A stretch of DNA of 64,000 bases, taken from positions 124,001 through 188,000 of the forward strand of contig NZ_SJSC01000007.1 of the NCBI RefSeq assembly GCF_004352855.1, in the 5' to 3' direction. The notes under the pieces were generated by a model that made no database searches, was not told where the DNA came from, and saw nothing but the letters and a program-made list of their open reading frames with translations. The stretch is from Marinomonas sp. KMM3893. GTDB lineage: Bacteria > Pseudomonadota > Gammaproteobacteria > Pseudomonadales > Marinomonadaceae. A program made the position numbers and the translations under genes. Shown piece by piece: positions 26,717 to 37,236 of the stretch (within the stretch, counting starts at the first letter, position 1; every line of letters begins with the position of its first letter).

Positions 26717-27484
26717 CTAAAACACACTAGATAAGAATGCCTTACAACGCTCAGACTCTGGAGATCCAAACACTTTACTTGGAGCGCCTTGTTCTTCAAC
26801 GACTCCCTGATGAAGAAACACAACATCGCTGGATACTTCACGAGCAAAGTTCATCTCATGAGTAACAATCAGCATCGTTCTACCTTCGTCAGCCAGTTTA
26901 CGCATTACACCTAATACTTCACCTACTAACTCAGGGTCAAGCGCTGAGGTAGGCTCATCAAACAAGATGACCTGAGGGTCCATCGCTAACGTTCTCGCAA
27001 TGGCGACACGTTGTTGTTGGCCACCAGAAAGTTGGTTTGGGTACATGTCTTTTTTGTCCGCTATCCCTACTTTATCAAGAAGATGTTCAGCGTACGCTTT
27101 AACTTCATGCTTTGGACGTTTAAGAACATGAGCTGGCCCTTCCATAACATTTTGCAAAATAGTCATGTGTGGCCATAGATTAAAGCTTTGAAAAACAAAG
27201 CCAATCTGCTGACGCATCTTGGTCAGCTGCTTCATATTACCGGAAACCAAATCGCTACCATCAGGAACCAAATTCAAAGATTCACCATTAAAGATGATTT
27301 CCCCTTTGGTTGGATTTTCTAGCATATTAATACAACGTAAAAATGTGCTTTTTCCTGAGCCACTTGATCCAAGAATAGAAATAACATCCCCGTCATAGGC
27401 TTTTAAGGAGATACCCTTAAGCACCTCTACATTCCCAAACGTTTTATGAATGTCTATTAGCTCTAGAGCCGGGACTTTCGACAT
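26717..27484 (-). CDS. aotP: Basic amino-acid ABC transporter ATPase (HisP/ArtP/AotP-like)
   Basis: This 255-residue cytoplasmic ATPase has Walker [10 protein letters not shown], the Q-loop [21 protein letters not shown], signature [15 protein letters not shown], Walker [15 protein letters not shown] and the H-loop TLIVTHEM-like segment ([10 protein letters not shown]). The ATG at 27484 is preceded by AAAAAGG at eight bases; a longer frame to 27547 is unsupported. It is the first transporter gene after the AraC-type regulator (135 bp gap) and precedes aotJQM. Confidence 0.93.
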   Translation of the reverse strand: MSKVPALELIDIHKTFGNVEVLKGISLKAYDGDVISILGSSGSGKSTFLRCINMLENPTKGEIIFNGESLNLVPDGSDLVSGNMKQLTKMRQQIGFVFQSFNLWPHMTILQNVMEGPAHVLKRPKHEVKAYAEHLLDKVGIADKKDMYPNQLSGGQQQRVAIARTLAMDPQVILFDEPTSALDPELVGEVLGVMRKLADEGRTMLIVTHEMNFAREVSSDVVFLHQGVVEEQGAPSKVFGSPESERCKAFLSSVF

Positions 27485-27619
27485 GTTGATTACCTTTTTA
27501 TATATCATTTTTATTTTCGTGTACGAAAATAGAACCTGAGAAAGCACGCCCTGCCGCTATTAGAGCAGGAAAAAGCAGCGCACTCATAGATCAAAATAGC
27601 TCGTAAAGCGTATTTTAAA

Positions 27620-28639
27620 TTATTTTTTCCATAATTGTCTTTTTTTCCTGTCTGTTTGATCAGGTTGAGCCACCTTAATTTGCAGATTTTTCCGTTCTGC
27701 TCTGGGTGAGAGCCCAAAAAACCCCTTATAAGTGGTACTAAAATGTGGCGCCGTCGTGAATCCACACTCCAACCCAACCTCTGTAATCGACTTATCCGTT
27801 TGCAATAACATCTGTTTAGCATGCTGAAGACGCAGTTCCAGATAGTAGCGAGAGGGCACAGAACTCAAGTTCTGCTTAAACAAACGCTCTAAATGACGGC
27901 GAGAAACACCAACATGATAAGCAATATCATCAGACGACAAAGGTTCGCGGATGTTCGCTTCCATTAATTGAACCGCTTCAACCAATTTCGGCTGGCCAGT
28001 TCCTATCCGCGCCTGCAGTGGAATCCGCTGCGGGTCGTCGTGAGTACGAATACGTTCACAAACAAACTGTTCTGAGATGGTGCTAGCAAGCGTCATGCCA
28101 TGCTGTTTACCAATTAGAAACAACATCATATCCATTGCCGCGGTGCCACCACTGCACGTAAAACGATCACGATCCACTTCAAATAAGTGACTCGACACAA
28201 TCGTATCGGGAAACTCGTCCCGTAAATTGGCAATATTCCACCAATGTATGGTCGCACGATAGCCATTTAACAGCCCTGCTTTGGCCAATAAATAGCTCCC
28301 TGTGCAAAGACCGCCGAGATGAATCTGCTTTTGCGCCTGCTTCTTCAACCAATTTTCTAAAGTTTGACTTTCGTTTTGTGTCACTGGCGAGGCACCACAC
28401 ACAAAAATGGCATCAAGATCCTTAGGTGCATCCATGGTGGAGTAGTCAGTATGCGTTGTTACCCCTGTATTTGAAGAGATTTCACTCTCCCCATGACCAA
28501 TGGTACAAAAACGATATAGCTCTTTTCCTGTCACCCAATTCGCCATGTGCAAGGTTTCTATTGCAGATGAAAAACCCAACATTGAATAGTGAGGTAGAAG
28601 CAAAAAACCGTATTTTTGAGGTTTTTTGCTCGCCTGCAT
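27620..28639 (-). CDS. argR: ArgR/GlxA-type AraC-family regulator of arginine metabolism
   Basis: This 339-residue protein has an N-terminal DJ-1/PfpI-like domain (YGFLLLPHYSMLGFSSAIETL, GGLCTGSYLLAKAGLLNGYRATIHWW) and a C-terminal AraC DNA-binding domain with two helix-turn-helix units. The C-terminal half (IPLQARIGTGQPKLVEAV, MEANIREPLSSDDIAYHVGVSRRHLERLFK, CGFTTAPHFSTTYKGFFG) closely resembles Pseudomonas ArgR, the arginine-responsive activator. That protein is likewise encoded with aot transport genes and controls the NAD-glutamate dehydrogenase gene. The ATG at 28639 has AGAGAAA upstream. It heads aotPJQM and is divergent from gdhB. A GbdR/CdhR-type relative is the alternative. Confidence 0.82.
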   Translation of the reverse strand: MQASKKPQKYGFLLLPHYSMLGFSSAIETLHMANWVTGKELYRFCTIGHGESEISSNTGVTTHTDYSTMDAPKDLDAIFVCGASPVTQNESQTLENWLKKQAQKQIHLGGLCTGSYLLAKAGLLNGYRATIHWWNIANLRDEFPDTIVSSHLFEVDRDRFTCSGGTAAMDMMLFLIGKQHGMTLASTISEQFVCERIRTHDDPQRIPLQARIGTGQPKLVEAVQLMEANIREPLSSDDIAYHVGVSRRHLERLFKQNLSSVPSRYYLELRLQHAKQMLLQTDKSITEVGLECGFTTAPHFSTTYKGFFGLSPRAERKNLQIKVAQPDQTDRKKRQLWKK

Positions 28640-28792
28640 GATTTCTCTCGATGCAAATTCACTCTTGTACAAATTATTATCCTGCGATCAATGAGTAAAA
28701 AAGAAGTTTATTTCGTTTAAAATGGATAACAAAGGGTTTTCCTGTTTGAATCAAGCTCTTTTTAGGAAAAACCTTCAAATAAGAGAACTAAA

Positions 28793-28808
28793 TGTCGCAA
28801 TTGCGTAA
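28793..28808 (+). promoter_or_regulatory. Candidate ArgR half-site (TGTCGC-N8-AA)
   Basis: TGTCGC (28793-28798) followed by eight bases and AA (28807-28808) matches exactly the half-site reported for Pseudomonas aeruginosa ArgR. It lies in the argR-gdhB intergenic region, about 125 bp before the gdhB start. A good second half-site two turns away was not found. Confidence 0.6.
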
Positions 28809-28857
28809 TTTCAAGCCTTTCAAAGGAGACGAGTTTTCATAATAATCGTTTGGCAGT

Positions 28858-28886
28858 CTTGAAGTAGTACTTTCGTGATCTAACAA
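28858..28886 (+). promoter_or_regulatory. Possible gdhB promoter
   Basis: TTGAAG followed at about 16 bases by TAACAAT resembles sigma-70 -35 and -10 boxes. It is downstream of the candidate ArgR site, the order expected for an activator. This is weak evidence by eye. Confidence 0.35.
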
Positions 28887-28932
28887 TGGCAACTAGTTTT
28901 ATAAAGAACACCACTCATGAGGATGAGTTCTA

Positions 28933-31900
28933 ATGACTGATAATAAAAAATGCGAATTGATCGACCGTATTGAAGCTGAGATACGAGACAACTTCAGTAG
29001 TAGCGAAGCACAAAATCTTGTTCACCTTACCCACCTATACTTCCAGGACTCGCTAACGGAAGACATGGTGAATGAGTCCATTGAAAACCTATATGGCACT
29101 ATCGTATGCCTATGGGATTTCTTACAACAACGCTCAGGTTCACAGCCGAAAGTTCGCGTTTACAACCCTAATTACGAAGAGCATAGCTGGCACTCGACAC
29201 ACACTGTGATCGAGATTCTAACAGAAGACATGCCATTCCTTGTGTCCTCTTTTAACATGGCACTTGTGCGCTTAGGTCACACTATTCACTTGACCGCTCA
29301 CCCGGTCGTCCCTGCAGTACGCAATAAAAAAGGTGAGCTGCAGTCTATTAACCCTAATGGCCCTCTTGAAACGCACGAAGCATTGATGCGTTTTGAAATT
29401 GATCGTCTATCCGACATCAACCTGTTAGACGAAATCAAAGAAGAGCTTTTGTCTAGTTTAGTCGATGTTAAAAAGGCCGTGAAAGATTGGCCAACGATGA
29501 AAAGCAAACTGAGCGAAATTATCGGCGAGTCCGAAAAAATCGCTCATTTAAAAGACAATGCCGAGCACCAAGAGAATCTTGATTTTCTTCGCTGGATCGC
29601 AAACGACCACTTCACCTTCATCGGCTTTCGCGCCTATGATTTGGTCGCAGAGAAAGACGAAGCGCACCTTAAATTGGTAGACGGCTCTGGTCTTGGTACT
29701 TTCCGAGACATCAATGATAAGAAAGTAAAACGCGACATAGTGCTTAACAATCGTTTGGCAGAGTTGGCGGTTGATAACAGCAATGCGCTTATCTTAACGA
29801 AGTCCACTGCTATTTCGACCGTACATCGCCCTGTTCACTTAGATTATCTAGGCGTAAAACGCTTCGACAAAAAAGGCAATGTGATCGGCGAATGGCGTTT
29901 CTTTGGTTTGTATTCTTCGGCGACTTACGTGGCCCGTTTACAAGACATCCCTTTGTTGCGTAAAAAGCTAAACCACATTGTTGAACAAGCAAATGTGGAC
30001 CCAAACAGCCACAAAGGCAAAAACCTTAAGCACATTCTTAACAGCTACCCGCGCGATGAAATGCTGCAAGCGCCTGTGACTGAGCTTTACGATACAATCG
30101 AGAGCATCCTCGCGATTCAAGAACGTCGTCAATTACGTGTATTCTTGCGCAAAGACATTTATGGCCGCTTCTTAAACGCCTTGGTGTACGTGCCTCGCGA
30201 TCGTTACAACACAGAATTGCGTATTCATATGCAAGACATTCTGATGAATGCTTGTAACGGCACAAGCTCTGAGTTCAACGTACAGTTCTCTCAACTTGTG
30301 TTGGCTCGCGTTAACTTTACGATCCAAATCGCTGACCCACAAAACAGCCCTTCCATCGACGAAGAAGACATTCAACGTAAGATGCAAGAAGCCATGAGTT
30401 CGTGGGAAGACAAACTGCTGTCTGCTTTGCATAAGAGCAATGGTGAAGAAACCGGCAATACGCTGTTCGCACAATACGCTCACTACCTACCAGCCGCGTA
30501 CCGTGAAGACTTCTCTCCAAATTCTGCGGTATTGGACATCGAACGTCTTAACTCATTGGCTGGCGAAGGCGACATCAGTACTCATTTGTATCGTCAGGTT
30601 GGTCAAACCAAAAACAACTACTTCTTCAAAGTGTACGGCTCCGGCACGTCCTTGGTGTTGTCAGATGTATTACCGATTCTTGAGTGCATGGGGTTACGTG
30701 TTCTTGAAGCGCGCCCTTATGAGTTAGACAATCACGAAGAAGACATTAAAAACACTTGGATCGTGGAATTTGCGATTTGCGTGGACGCTGACGTTAACCT
30801 TGAGAAGAACGCACAACGTGTGGCCTTCCAAGACGCGTTTAACCAAGTCTTTAGCCGCCGTATTGAAAATGACCGCTTTAACGCCCTTGTATTAGACGCG
30901 TCTTTGACGTGGCGCCAAGTCACTATGCTACGTGCATTAACCAAATACTTGATGCAGTTACAAGTGCCTTTCTCTGTTCAATACATGCAACAGACATTGG
31001 AGAAGAACGCCAATATCGCACGCTTGTTGGTGCAATTATTTGAGCAACGCTTTGACCCAAGCTTAACCGCTAAACGCGATGACAAGGTTCAAAAACTGCT
31101 TGAGAAAATTGATCTAGAATTGGATCAAGTGGCGAATTTGGATGAAGATCGAATCCTCAAACATTACTTGTCTGTTATTCAGGCGATGATTCGTACTAAC
31201 TTCTACCAACCTGATGTTAACGGCGAAATCAAAGATTACGTTTCTTTCAAACTAGACCCATCTTTGATCCCTGCAGTACCACTACCTCGCCCTAAATTTG
31301 AGATCTTCGTTTACGCACCTTGGGTTGAAGGTGTTCACATGCGAGGCGGCAAAGTGGCTCGCGGTGGCTTACGCTGGTCAGATCGTATGGAAGATTTCCG
31401 TACCGAAGTACTTGGTCTAGTAAAAGCCCAAATGGTAAAAAATGCGGTCATTGTGCCATCCGGTGCAAAAGGCGGTTTTGTTGCCAAGCAGCTTAAGAAA
31501 AATGCGTCTCGTGAAGACGTTCAAGCAGAAGTTGTTCGTTGCTACACCACCTTTATCAGTGGCTTGTTAGACATCACTGACAACCTGGTTCAAAACGAAG
31601 TGGTTGCACCTCTTTCCGTTGAGCGTTACGACGAAGACGACCCATACTTGGTAGTCGCCGCCGACAAAGGCACAGCGACCTTCTCAGACCTTGCGAACAG
31701 CATTTCTGAAAAATACGGTTTCTGGTTAGGCGACGCCTTCGCTTCTGGTGGTTCTAATGGTTACGACCACAAGAAAATGGGCATCACAGCTCGCGGCGCC
31801 TGGGAATCTGTGAAACGTCAGTTCCAAGAAATTGGCATTGATTGCCAAACAACCGACTTCACCACAGTCGGTGTTGGCGACATGGCCGGCGACGTATTTG

Positions 31901-33756
31901 GTAACGGTATGCTGCTGTCTGAGCACACTCGCCTGATCGCAGCCTTTAACCATATGCACATCTTCATTGACCCAACACCAGATGTGGCAAGCTCATTTGC
32001 AGAGCGTCAGCGTATGTTTAATCTCCCTCGCTCATCATGGGAAGATTACAACAAAGAATTGATTTCTAAAGGCGGCGGCATCTTTAATCGTTCCGCAAAA
32101 TCCATTCCAATCAATGCTGACATTCGTAAAGCCCTCGGCATCGAAGGCAACATGAAGTCCATGGCACCAACGGACTTAATCAATGCCATTTTGAAAGCAC
32201 CAGTTGATTTGCTTTGGAACGGCGGTATCGGTACCTACGTTAAAGCTGAAAGCGAAACACACGCAGACGTTGGTGACAGCGGCAACAACGCCTTACGCGT
32301 TAACGGTAAAGAACTACGTTGTAAGATTGTTGGCGAAGGCGGTAACCTTGGACTAACACAGCGTGGTCGTATTGAGTTCGCTCAAAACGGCGGCTTAATC
32401 AGCACAGACGCAATCGACAACTCGGCGGGCGTTGACAGCTCTGACCACGAAGTAAACATTAAGATCCTGCTTAACCGTGTTGTTGAAAATGGCGACATGA
32501 CTGAGAAGCAACGTAACACTTTGTTGGCTCAAATGACCGACGAAGTAGGTCGTCTTGTATTGCGCCATAACTTAGGACAAAGTCATGTACTGTCCTTGGC
32601 GAACGCACAATCATCCGAACGTTTGACTGACCACTGGCGCTTGATCTTGTCCTTGGTACGTGAAGGTCGTCTAAACCGTGAAATCGAATTTTTACCAAGC
32701 GATGCGCAAATCAAAAAACGCTTGAACAAAAATCAAGGACTGACTCGTCCTGAGATTTCTGTGTTGCTGGCCTACTCTAAAATCAAGCTTTCTGAGCAAT
32801 TGGTTGAAGACGGCATTGGTGAAGACCCTGATTTAATTACTCAAATTCATCAGTACTTCCCGAAAGAGCTGACCAAACGTTTTGGCGATCAAATGGCGTC
32901 ACACCCATTGGCTCAAGAAATCATTGCTGGCCACGTTACCAACAACCTTGGTAACCGCATGGGCCCAACCTTCAGTACCTATGTACAAGAAGAAACCAGC
33001 GCATCGGCTCTGAACCTAGTTCGTGCTTACATGGCAGCAGAAGACATTTTCGACATTCCTTCTCTTTGGGATTCGATCAACGCTCTGGATTTCCAAGTTT
33101 CTAACCAAGTATCGAACAACCTATTGATTCGCATTCAAGCCTTGCTAGAACGCGCGACGCTTTGGTTGTTACGTAACACTCGTGAGAGCTTGTCGATTCA
33201 ACGTTTGAAAGACACTTACAAACCAGGTGTTGAGATCATTCGCGCTAACATGCAAGCGATCCTAACAGAGCCAAGCCAAGCACACTTAGCCGAAATCAAT
33301 GCAGAGTTGGCTGAACAAGGCATTCCAGCAGAAGTGGCAGAGAAATTGTCTGCACTGCATTACTTATTCTACGGACTGGACATCATTCGTGTGGCCAGCA
33401 ATACCGAGAAAGAAGTATTGGATGTCGCACAGACTTACTTTGCCCTTGAAATGGATCTAGAGCTTCATTGGCTACGTCACAGCGTGTTCGAATTATCGGC
33501 TGACGATATGTGGCAACGCCGAGCGAAAGCCGGCCTTGGTGACGAAGTAGATAACAGCTTAAGAACCCTCACTCAGGAAGTCATTCAATCCAGCTCTGAT
33601 ATCAAAGAGCTTGAAGAAAGACTGACTTTCTGGCGCGAGCAAAATAGCGACAATATCAAGCATTACAGAACCACCTTCGGTGAAATTAAATCTGAAAGTG
33701 AATTGACTCTTGCTATGGTAACTGTGGCTATTCGTGAGTTGAGAAACCTGATATAA
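28933..33756 (+). CDS. gdhB: NAD-specific glutamate dehydrogenase, 180-kDa class
   Basis: This 1607-residue enzyme deaminates glutamate to 2-oxoglutarate with NAD, feeding arginine-derived carbon into the TCA cycle. The N-terminal ~700 residues carry ACT-like regulatory segments. The catalytic core (about 780-1250) shows KVARGGLRWSDRMEDFRTEVLGL, the lysine-bearing VPSGAKGGFV, and the NAD-binding VGVGDMAGDVFGNGML. A long helical C-terminal region follows. Length and order match the large bacterial NAD-GDH typified by Pseudomonas and Streptomyces. It is divergent from argR and followed by an aminotransferase gene 51 bp downstream. Arginine-dependent activation by ArgR is inferred. Confidence 0.96.
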   Translation: MTDNKKCELIDRIEAEIRDNFSSSEAQNLVHLTHLYFQDSLTEDMVNESIENLYGTIVCLWDFLQQRSGSQPKVRVYNPNYEEHSWHSTHTVIEILTEDMPFLVSSFNMALVRLGHTIHLTAHPVVPAVRNKKGELQSINPNGPLETHEALMRFEIDRLSDINLLDEIKEELLSSLVDVKKAVKDWPTMKSKLSEIIGESEKIAHLKDNAEHQENLDFLRWIANDHFTFIGFRAYDLVAEKDEAHLKLVDGSGLGTFRDINDKKVKRDIVLNNRLAELAVDNSNALILTKSTAISTVHRPVHLDYLGVKRFDKKGNVIGEWRFFGLYSSATYVARLQDIPLLRKKLNHIVEQANVDPNSHKGKNLKHILNSYPRDEMLQAPVTELYDTIESILAIQERRQLRVFLRKDIYGRFLNALVYVPRDRYNTELRIHMQDILMNACNGTSSEFNVQFSQLVLARVNFTIQIADPQNSPSIDEEDIQRKMQEAMSSWEDKLLSALHKSNGEETGNTLFAQYAHYLPAAYREDFSPNSAVLDIERLNSLAGEGDISTHLYRQVGQTKNNYFFKVYGSGTSLVLSDVLPILECMGLRVLEARPYELDNHEEDIKNTWIVEFAICVDADVNLEKNAQRVAFQDAFNQVFSRRIENDRFNALVLDASLTWRQVTMLRALTKYLMQLQVPFSVQYMQQTLEKNANIARLLVQLFEQRFDPSLTAKRDDKVQKLLEKIDLELDQVANLDEDRILKHYLSVIQAMIRTNFYQPDVNGEIKDYVSFKLDPSLIPAVPLPRPKFEIFVYAPWVEGVHMRGGKVARGGLRWSDRMEDFRTEVLGLVKAQMVKNAVIVPSGAKGGFVAKQLKKNASREDVQAEVVRCYTTFISGLLDITDNLVQNEVVAPLSVERYDEDDPYLVVAADKGTATFSDLANSISEKYGFWLGDAFASGGSNGYDHKKMGITARGAWESVKRQFQEIGIDCQTTDFTTVGVGDMAGDVFGNGMLLSEHTRLIAAFNHMHIFIDPTPDVASSFAERQRMFNLPRSSWEDYNKELISKGGGIFNRSAKSIPINADIRKALGIEGNMKSMAPTDLINAILKAPVDLLWNGGIGTYVKAESETHADVGDSGNNALRVNGKELRCKIVGEGGNLGLTQRGRIEFAQNGGLISTDAIDNSAGVDSSDHEVNIKILLNRVVENGDMTEKQRNTLLAQMTDEVGRLVLRHNLGQSHVLSLANAQSSERLTDHWRLILSLVREGRLNREIEFLPSDAQIKKRLNKNQGLTRPEISVLLAYSKIKLSEQLVEDGIGEDPDLITQIHQYFPKELTKRFGDQMASHPLAQEIIAGHVTNNLGNRMGPTFSTYVQEETSASALNLVRAYMAAEDIFDIPSLWDSINALDFQVSNQVSNNLLIRIQALLERATLWLLRNTRESLSIQRLKDTYKPGVEIIRANMQAILTEPSQAHLAEINAELAEQGIPAEVAEKLSALHYLFYGLDIIRVASNTEKEVLDVAQTYFALEMDLELHWLRHSVFELSADDMWQRRAKAGLGDEVDNSLRTLTQEVIQSSSDIKELEERLTFWREQNSDNIKHYRTTFGEIKSESELTLAMVTVAIRELRNLI

Positions 33757-35031
<1,275 letters not shown>

Positions 35032-35072
35032 TCCATTTTCGGTCATCGAATGAGATAACGTACTCGCATCAG

Positions 35073-35110
35073 AATCGGGCCTTCACTTTAGTGTCGCGCC
35101 CGATTTTTTT
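35073..35110 (+). terminator. Terminator of gdhB-astC
   Basis: AATCGGGC (35073-35080) pairs with GCCCGATT (35098-35105), followed by a T run of eight, 42 bp after the astC stop. Confidence 0.9.
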
Positions 35111-35355
35111 TATTGATCAAAAAATTTCCTCTCACTCTACATCCTCAATGCGCTTTTTAATCGGCCAATTCTTTGCGTTTAGGAAGTCACGCAGTTTTAT
35201 TCTTTGTTTACAGCTTCTTGAATAGGAGTTTGATTGTTCTTCACTCAGTACTAGTTTAAGCTTCAAACAGGTCTAATTAGACAACTTTTTAGTAGATCAA
35301 TCACTTACCCTATTCAAACTAGGTTAATCCCATTTAGTCAAAGAGAGAACAAAAC

Positions 35356-36639
35356 GTGTTTTTATCCTTCTTCCCAAAACCTAAGTTATTCTTTTTGAGC
35401 TTTGCCTTATGGGCGCTTGTTTGTGTTTTAGGCTGGTATCTTGCGATACAAGATTTAGGCAGCACACTCAGCTTGGCCTCTTTGTTTGGCCTGCATTTTC
35501 CTGAAGCCTTAACTCCAGATGCCGATGCCGCAGCCAAAGCGGCCTTTGCCAGTGCTCAAGAATTTGCAGTCGATGTCTGGCTATACCAATATATGTTGGT
35601 TTGTTATGCCATTTTCATTGGCACTTGGGTGGCTTATGGCGGGCAGAAATGGGCTAAATGGTCTGTTATCGGCTCTGGTTTAATCGTCTTTATCACTTGG
35701 TTCCAAGTACAAGTCAGTGTGATGATTAACGAATGGTATGGCAGCTTTTATGACCTTATCCAAAAAGCACTCAGTGCACCAAACAGCATTACTTTAACGC
35801 AATTTTATTCACAATTATCAACCTTCGCGATCATCGCCCTAGTGGCCATTACTGTGTCTGTATTGAATAACTTTTTTGTCAGTCATTATGTGTTCCGCTG
35901 GCGCACAGCGATGAACGATTACTACACCTCAAAATGGCAGCAGGTTCGCCAAATTGAAGGGGCGTCACAGCGTATTCAAGAAGACACCATGCGCTTTGCC
36001 AATATCGTGGAAAGCCTTGGGGTTCGTTTTCTAGATTCCATTATGACCTTGCTGGCCTTCTTGCCCGTTCTATGGGGATTGTCTTCATACGTCACCACCT
36101 TGCCCTTTATTGGCGAGGTGCCTCAAGCACTCGTGTTTGTGGCCATTTTATGGGCGATCATAGGCACAACGCTATTGGCGGTCGCAGGGATTCGCTTACC
36201 AGGGCTAGAGTTTAAAAACCAACGTGTTGAAGCGGCTTATCGAAAAGAGTTGGTGTATGGGGAAGACTTTGAAGATCGTGCTGAGCCAGCGAAATTAGTA
36301 GAGCTGTTCGCAAATGTTCGCAAAAACTATTTCCGACTGTACTTTAACTACCTGTATTTCAACGTGGTGCGTTATGGCTACCTACAAGCTGGGGTTTTAG
36401 TGCCTTTGATTGCATTAGGGCCTTCTATTGTGGCGGGGGCATTCACGCTTGGTATCATGCAGCGAATTTCAAACGCGTTTGGTCAGGTCGAAAGTTCTTT
36501 CCAATTTTTGGTTAATTCTTGGACCACCATAGTAGAACTCTTGTCTATTCATAAACGTCTAAAAGCGTTTGAAGCCGCCATTAATGACCAGCCTCTGCCT
36601 GCGGTCGATCAAGAGTTTCTGGCCAAACAAGACGACTAA
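35356..36639 (+). CDS. sbmA: SbmA/BacA-family peptide transporter
   Basis: This 427-residue inner-membrane protein drives proton-coupled uptake of peptides such as microcins and proline-rich peptides in E. coli. Family signatures are INEWYGSFYDLIQKAL, NNFFVSHYVFRWRTAMNDYYTSKWQQVRQIEGASQRIQEDTMRFA, and the C-terminal FRLYFNYLYFNVVRYGYLQ. About seven to eight hydrophobic helices can be drawn; there is no ATPase domain. It starts with GTG, preceded by AGAGAG. It is monocistronic, with 325 bp of gene-free DNA upstream and a clear terminator after it. Confidence 0.93.
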   Translation: MFLSFFPKPKLFFLSFALWALVCVLGWYLAIQDLGSTLSLASLFGLHFPEALTPDADAAAKAAFASAQEFAVDVWLYQYMLVCYAIFIGTWVAYGGQKWAKWSVIGSGLIVFITWFQVQVSVMINEWYGSFYDLIQKALSAPNSITLTQFYSQLSTFAIIALVAITVSVLNNFFVSHYVFRWRTAMNDYYTSKWQQVRQIEGASQRIQEDTMRFANIVESLGVRFLDSIMTLLAFLPVLWGLSSYVTTLPFIGEVPQALVFVAILWAIIGTTLLAVAGIRLPGLEFKNQRVEAAYRKELVYGEDFEDRAEPAKLVELFANVRKNYFRLYFNYLYFNVVRYGYLQAGVLVPLIALGPSIVAGAFTLGIMQRISNAFGQVESSFQFLVNSWTTIVELLSIHKRLKAFEAAINDQPLPAVDQEFLAKQDD

Positions 36640-36702
36640 ACGCGCTGCGTATCTTTGTTGCTCAGTCAGTCTTTGTCCTTAGATAGCCAGTACCGCAAAA
36701 GC

Positions 36703-36741
36703 AAAAATGCCTTCAATAGAAACCATTGAAGGCATTTTTTA
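36703..36741. terminator. Bidirectional terminator
   Basis: AAAAATGCCTTCAAT (36703-36717) pairs perfectly with ATTGAAGGCATTTTT (36724-36738) around a six-base loop, with A and T runs at the two ends. It separates sbmA from the convergent small gene. Confidence 0.92.
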
Positions 36742-36783
36742 TGGTTCTGAAAGCGGCATAGCAAAAGGGAAGTCGAATTGAGT

Positions 36784-36996
36784 TTAGACTCGAATATTCA
36801 CACTCTGACCCAAATTATCAGTTGTTGCATGATTACCACTACTAGCAGCAGGGGTAGGATTCACCGAGCTGGCACTTTCTAATAAATCTAACGCTTGTTG
36901 CCCTCTGTGGGCAATAACGTCTTTATTCAAATTTGCGCTGTATGCTTCTTTTGCGTAAGACATTGAAGCGGCGCCGACGCCACTAATCTCAGACAT
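36784..36996 (-). CDS. Small protein, YjfB-like putative motility protein
   Basis: This 70-residue soluble protein reads MSEISGVGAASMSYAKEAY at its start and GQQALDLLESA in the middle. A low-complexity Ser/Ala/Pro/Asn linker leads to the terminal LGQSVNIRV. The LLE...LGQ-x-V/I-N/D-I-R-V ending is the signature I associate with the YjfB_motility family of about 60-70 residues, whose function is undefined. The ribosome site AGGGGAAG before the ATG is excellent, supporting real translation. Upstream lies an unusual cluster of six GATC sites. No flagellar gene is in the window. Confidence 0.55.
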   Translation of the reverse strand: MSEISGVGAASMSYAKEAYSANLNKDVIAHRGQQALDLLESASSVNPTPAASSGNHATTDNLGQSVNIRV

Positions 36997-37087
36997 AACT
37001 TCCCCTCCCTATCTAACCTTTTAGGCTTTTACACCAACAAGGTTACTGTTCAAAAATAAAGCTATTTATGAACTATAGCGAGAATCT

Positions 37088-37191
37088 GATCAATTTACGA
37101 TCAAAAAATAAGGAAATTAGATCAATAAACACTCACAAACAAGCAAAAATGATCAATTAACCACCAAAATGATCACTGCAGTACAATGATC
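37088..37191. promoter_or_regulatory. Phased cluster of six GATC sites
   Basis: GATC occurs at 37088, 37099, 37120, 37151, 37171 and 37188, all within GATCA and four within the palindrome TGATCA. Spacings of 11, 21, 31, 20 and 17 bp are mostly near whole helical turns. The cluster lies upstream of the small gene at 36784-36996. Dam methylation, SeqA-type binding or a TGATCA-reading repressor are possibilities. Confidence 0.6.
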
Positions 37192-37236
37192 AACCAATAG
37201 GTTCGCGACCTCTTCGCGGCCTTTTTTCCTAGCGCT

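Noticed and set aside
37200-37235. GGTTCGCG...CGCGGCC followed by T run as the glnE terminator
   Set aside because: The T run is on the plus strand, the wrong side for minus-strand glnE, and the stem has mismatches.
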